Positions 62,914 to 64,000 of a DNA stretch of 64,000 nucleotides are shown here, piece after piece; the first letter of the stretch is position 1; each line of letters begins with the position of its first letter. A program made the translations under genes and the position numbers. The stretch covers positions 186,001-250,000 of the forward strand of contig CAIKEH010000013.1 in NCBI GenBank assembly GCA_903826405.1, written 5' to 3'. The notes under the pieces were generated by a model. The model saw only the letters and a program-made list of their open reading frames with translations. It did not search any database and was not told the origin of the DNA. The DNA is from an uncultured bacterium. Lineage in GTDB: Bacteria; Bacteroidota; Bacteroidia; Chitinophagales; Chitinophagaceae.

Positions 62914-62948
62914 AAAAAACAACCGGGACCTTAACAGATCCCGGTTGT
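62914..62948 (-). terminator. Terminator between the two DUF1080 genes
   Basis: ACAACCGGGA (62919-62928) and TCCCGGTTGT (62939-62948) form a ten-base perfect stem with a ten-base loop. Read on the minus strand it lies 29 bases after the stop of the upstream DUF1080 gene and is followed by TTTTTTG. Confidence 0.85.
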
Positions 62949-62977
62949 CCTATTCCATGCCTGACCTAGCTGTTTAA

Positions 62978-63715
62978 TCAGGAAAGTTTTTTGATCTTGA
63001 TATTCCGGTACCAGACCGTATTTCCATGGTCCTGCAGTGCTATGCGCCCGTTTCTGAACGTGGAAAAATCGGGCCATTGTTTGAACTTGCTTGCGGCCAA
63101 CATCTTCTTCCAATTTTCATCGCCCACGGTAGTGGACACCACATTCACCCCGTTTAGAAACAACTTCAGCGATCCCTTGTTGTATATGATCTCCGCTTTG
63201 TTCCATTGTCCGGCAGGCTTAACGGTACTCTGCGTTACGGGGATCAAATCGTACAGGCAACCTGCTCGGTGGGAGATATAAGCTCTGTCGGGATGCCCAT
63301 TGTCATCGAGGACCTGCATCTCCATACCGGTGTGGTAGGTGCGTTCATATTTAGGATCTTCCTTCACGCCGAAGATGATGCCACTATTCCCACTATCAGA
63401 TATCTTCCATTCCATACTCAGGTGGTAGTTCTCGAATTCCCCATCCGTGACCAGATCGCCGCCGCCGGGAGTATCCCATTGCCGGGGATGACTGGCATCT
63501 AGATAGAGTTCACCATCGGAAACTTTCCAGGAAGAACCATCGCTCGTATTCAGGTAGATGTGCCAACCTTTTTTCGACTTTCCGTCGAATAGCGATTGCC
63601 AGCCATCTTTTTTCTCTTCCTTACTGAGTTTATTCACCTGCGCATTCACATCGATCGTTATAATGAAAAGCAAAACGGTTACAAGCACAATAATGCTGGA
63701 GAAAGTCTTCTTCAT
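62978..63715 (-). CDS. DUF1080 (3-keto-disaccharide hydrolase domain) protein 2
   Basis: Exported protein of 245 residues; start at 63715 (MKKTFSSIIVLVTVLLFIITI) with signal peptide ending near VNAQ. It has the same domain as its neighbour: WQSLFDGKSKKGWHIYLN, GDLVTDGEFENYHLSMEWKI, GNSGIIFGVKED, PAGQWNKAEIIY, GSLKLFLNG and GRIALQDHGNTVWYRNIKIKKL. The sequence has drifted from protein 1 mainly in the strand loops that would contact substrate (EDPKYERTYHTGMEMQVLD versus QELPRIYASWFSGPEYQMMD), so the two may act on different keto-sugars. It follows the cytochrome c gene after 20 bases. Confidence 0.9.
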   Translation of the reverse strand: MKKTFSSIIVLVTVLLFIITIDVNAQVNKLSKEEKKDGWQSLFDGKSKKGWHIYLNTSDGSSWKVSDGELYLDASHPRQWDTPGGGDLVTDGEFENYHLSMEWKISDSGNSGIIFGVKEDPKYERTYHTGMEMQVLDDNGHPDRAYISHRAGCLYDLIPVTQSTVKPAGQWNKAEIIYNKGSLKLFLNGVNVVSTTVGDENWKKMLAASKFKQWPDFSTFRNGRIALQDHGNTVWYRNIKIKKLS

Positions 63716-63735
63716 ATGGATTGTTGTGGGGATCC

Positions 63736-64000
63736 TCACTTTTTAAGGGATAATACATACTTCACCATGGCTTCGGCATCATCTTGGGAAAGATTGGGAT
63801 GAGCCGCCATGGGAATCTGTCCCCAAACCCCAGTGCCCCCTTTCATGACCTTCTCAGCAAGCATCTTGATGGTTTTGTCATCGTTTGTATATTTATTGGC
63901 CACTTCCTGGTATGCAGGTCCGATGAGTTTGGCGTCGTCCTTATGGCAGGTGCGGCAGTCCGAACCCGCGATCAATGCGGCTCCGTCTTTACCAGCGGAA
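63736..64000 (-). CDS. c-type cytochrome (5' end outside window)
   Basis: C-terminal part of a periplasmic monohaem cytochrome c; the frame is open to the right edge, so the start and signal peptide are missing. The haem site is SDCRTCHKDDAKLIGPAYQEVA, with distal Met in WGQIPMAAHPNLS and the end MVKYVLSLKK. It is closely similar to the cytochrome domain inside the 58705-62112 fusion protein. It precedes a DUF1080 gene in one operon and would take electrons from a sugar-oxidising enzyme. Confidence 0.92.
   Translation of the reverse strand, partial: SAGKDGAALIAGSDCRTCHKDDAKLIGPAYQEVANKYTNDDKTIKMLAEKVMKGGTGVWGQIPMAAHPNLSQDDAEAMVKYVLSLKK

Overview
The window is a chromosomal piece of a Bacteroidota bacterium, most likely from the Chitinophagaceae/Chitinophagales. 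The evidence is a SusC/SusD pair, FG-GAP/ASPIC lipoproteins, a DUF5606 protein, a coaX - outer-membrane protein - lptC gene order typical of the phylum, short genes without clear Shine-Dalgarno sequences, and promoter elements of the Bacteroidota type (TTG, about 19-21 bases, TAnnTTTG). I see no rRNA, tRNA, insertion sequence, prophage or CRISPR array. Most of the window is dense, ordinary chromosome. Both edges cut genes: lysS on the left and a c-type cytochrome on the right.

1-17 kb: the 3' part of lysS, a secreted M20 amidohydrolase, a ten-Asp-box sortilin-like beta-propeller and a DoxX-like protein. Then comes a minus-strand efflux operon (tetR - emrA-like - emrB-like - tolC-like - SDR) with a double AAAC-N4-GTTT operator in front of tetR. 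A large secreted TIM-barrel/SUMF1-like fusion and an aldo/keto reductase follow, and then the LON-domain - coaX - outer-membrane protein - lptC envelope cluster.

18-34 kb: surface-glycan genes (GT2, FkbM methyltransferase, O-antigen ligase), MeaB GTPase, a double CDGSH iron-sulfur protein, a secreted amidohydrolase, TypA/BipA with a strong terminator, a lipid-related run (alpha/beta hydrolase - FabH - diacylglycerol kinase family), a membrane-anchored patatin, heme A synthase, RNase HII and an L-threonylcarbamoyladenylate synthase.

34-46 kb: two gene-poor gaps flank a KorB subunit that has no KorA beside it. They are followed by a PIG-L deacetylase, an RRM protein with a clear promoter and terminator, a GH172 enzyme, a DsbA/FrnE-like protein, an amidohydrolase, DUF5606 and an M3 oligopeptidase. 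A 1.4-kb non-coding stretch then holds a seven-copy 47-49-bp tandem repeat. Next is a divergent sco-fur / merC locus whose shared promoter carries a perfect TGCAAC-N3-GTTGCA palindrome, probably a metal-responsive Fur/Zur-type operator.

46-64 kb: a vanadium-haloperoxidase-like lipoprotein and a giant FG-GAP/ASPIC lipoprotein lie downstream of a SusC/SusD outer-membrane uptake pair but have their own promoter. The right end looks like a periplasmic keto-sugar processing locus: a TIM-barrel sugar isomerase/epimerase with Tat-like leader, a thioredoxin-like protein, two DUF1080 (3-keto-disaccharide hydrolase) proteins, a stand-alone cytochrome c, and a 1135-residue lipoprotein that fuses ThuA, PQQ-type sugar dehydrogenase, PKD, cytochrome c and a CBM6-like C-terminus. 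The best candidates for something new are this oxidation module, the TIM-barrel/SUMF1-like fusion without the FGE cysteines, the Fur/MerC operator and the 48-bp repeat array.
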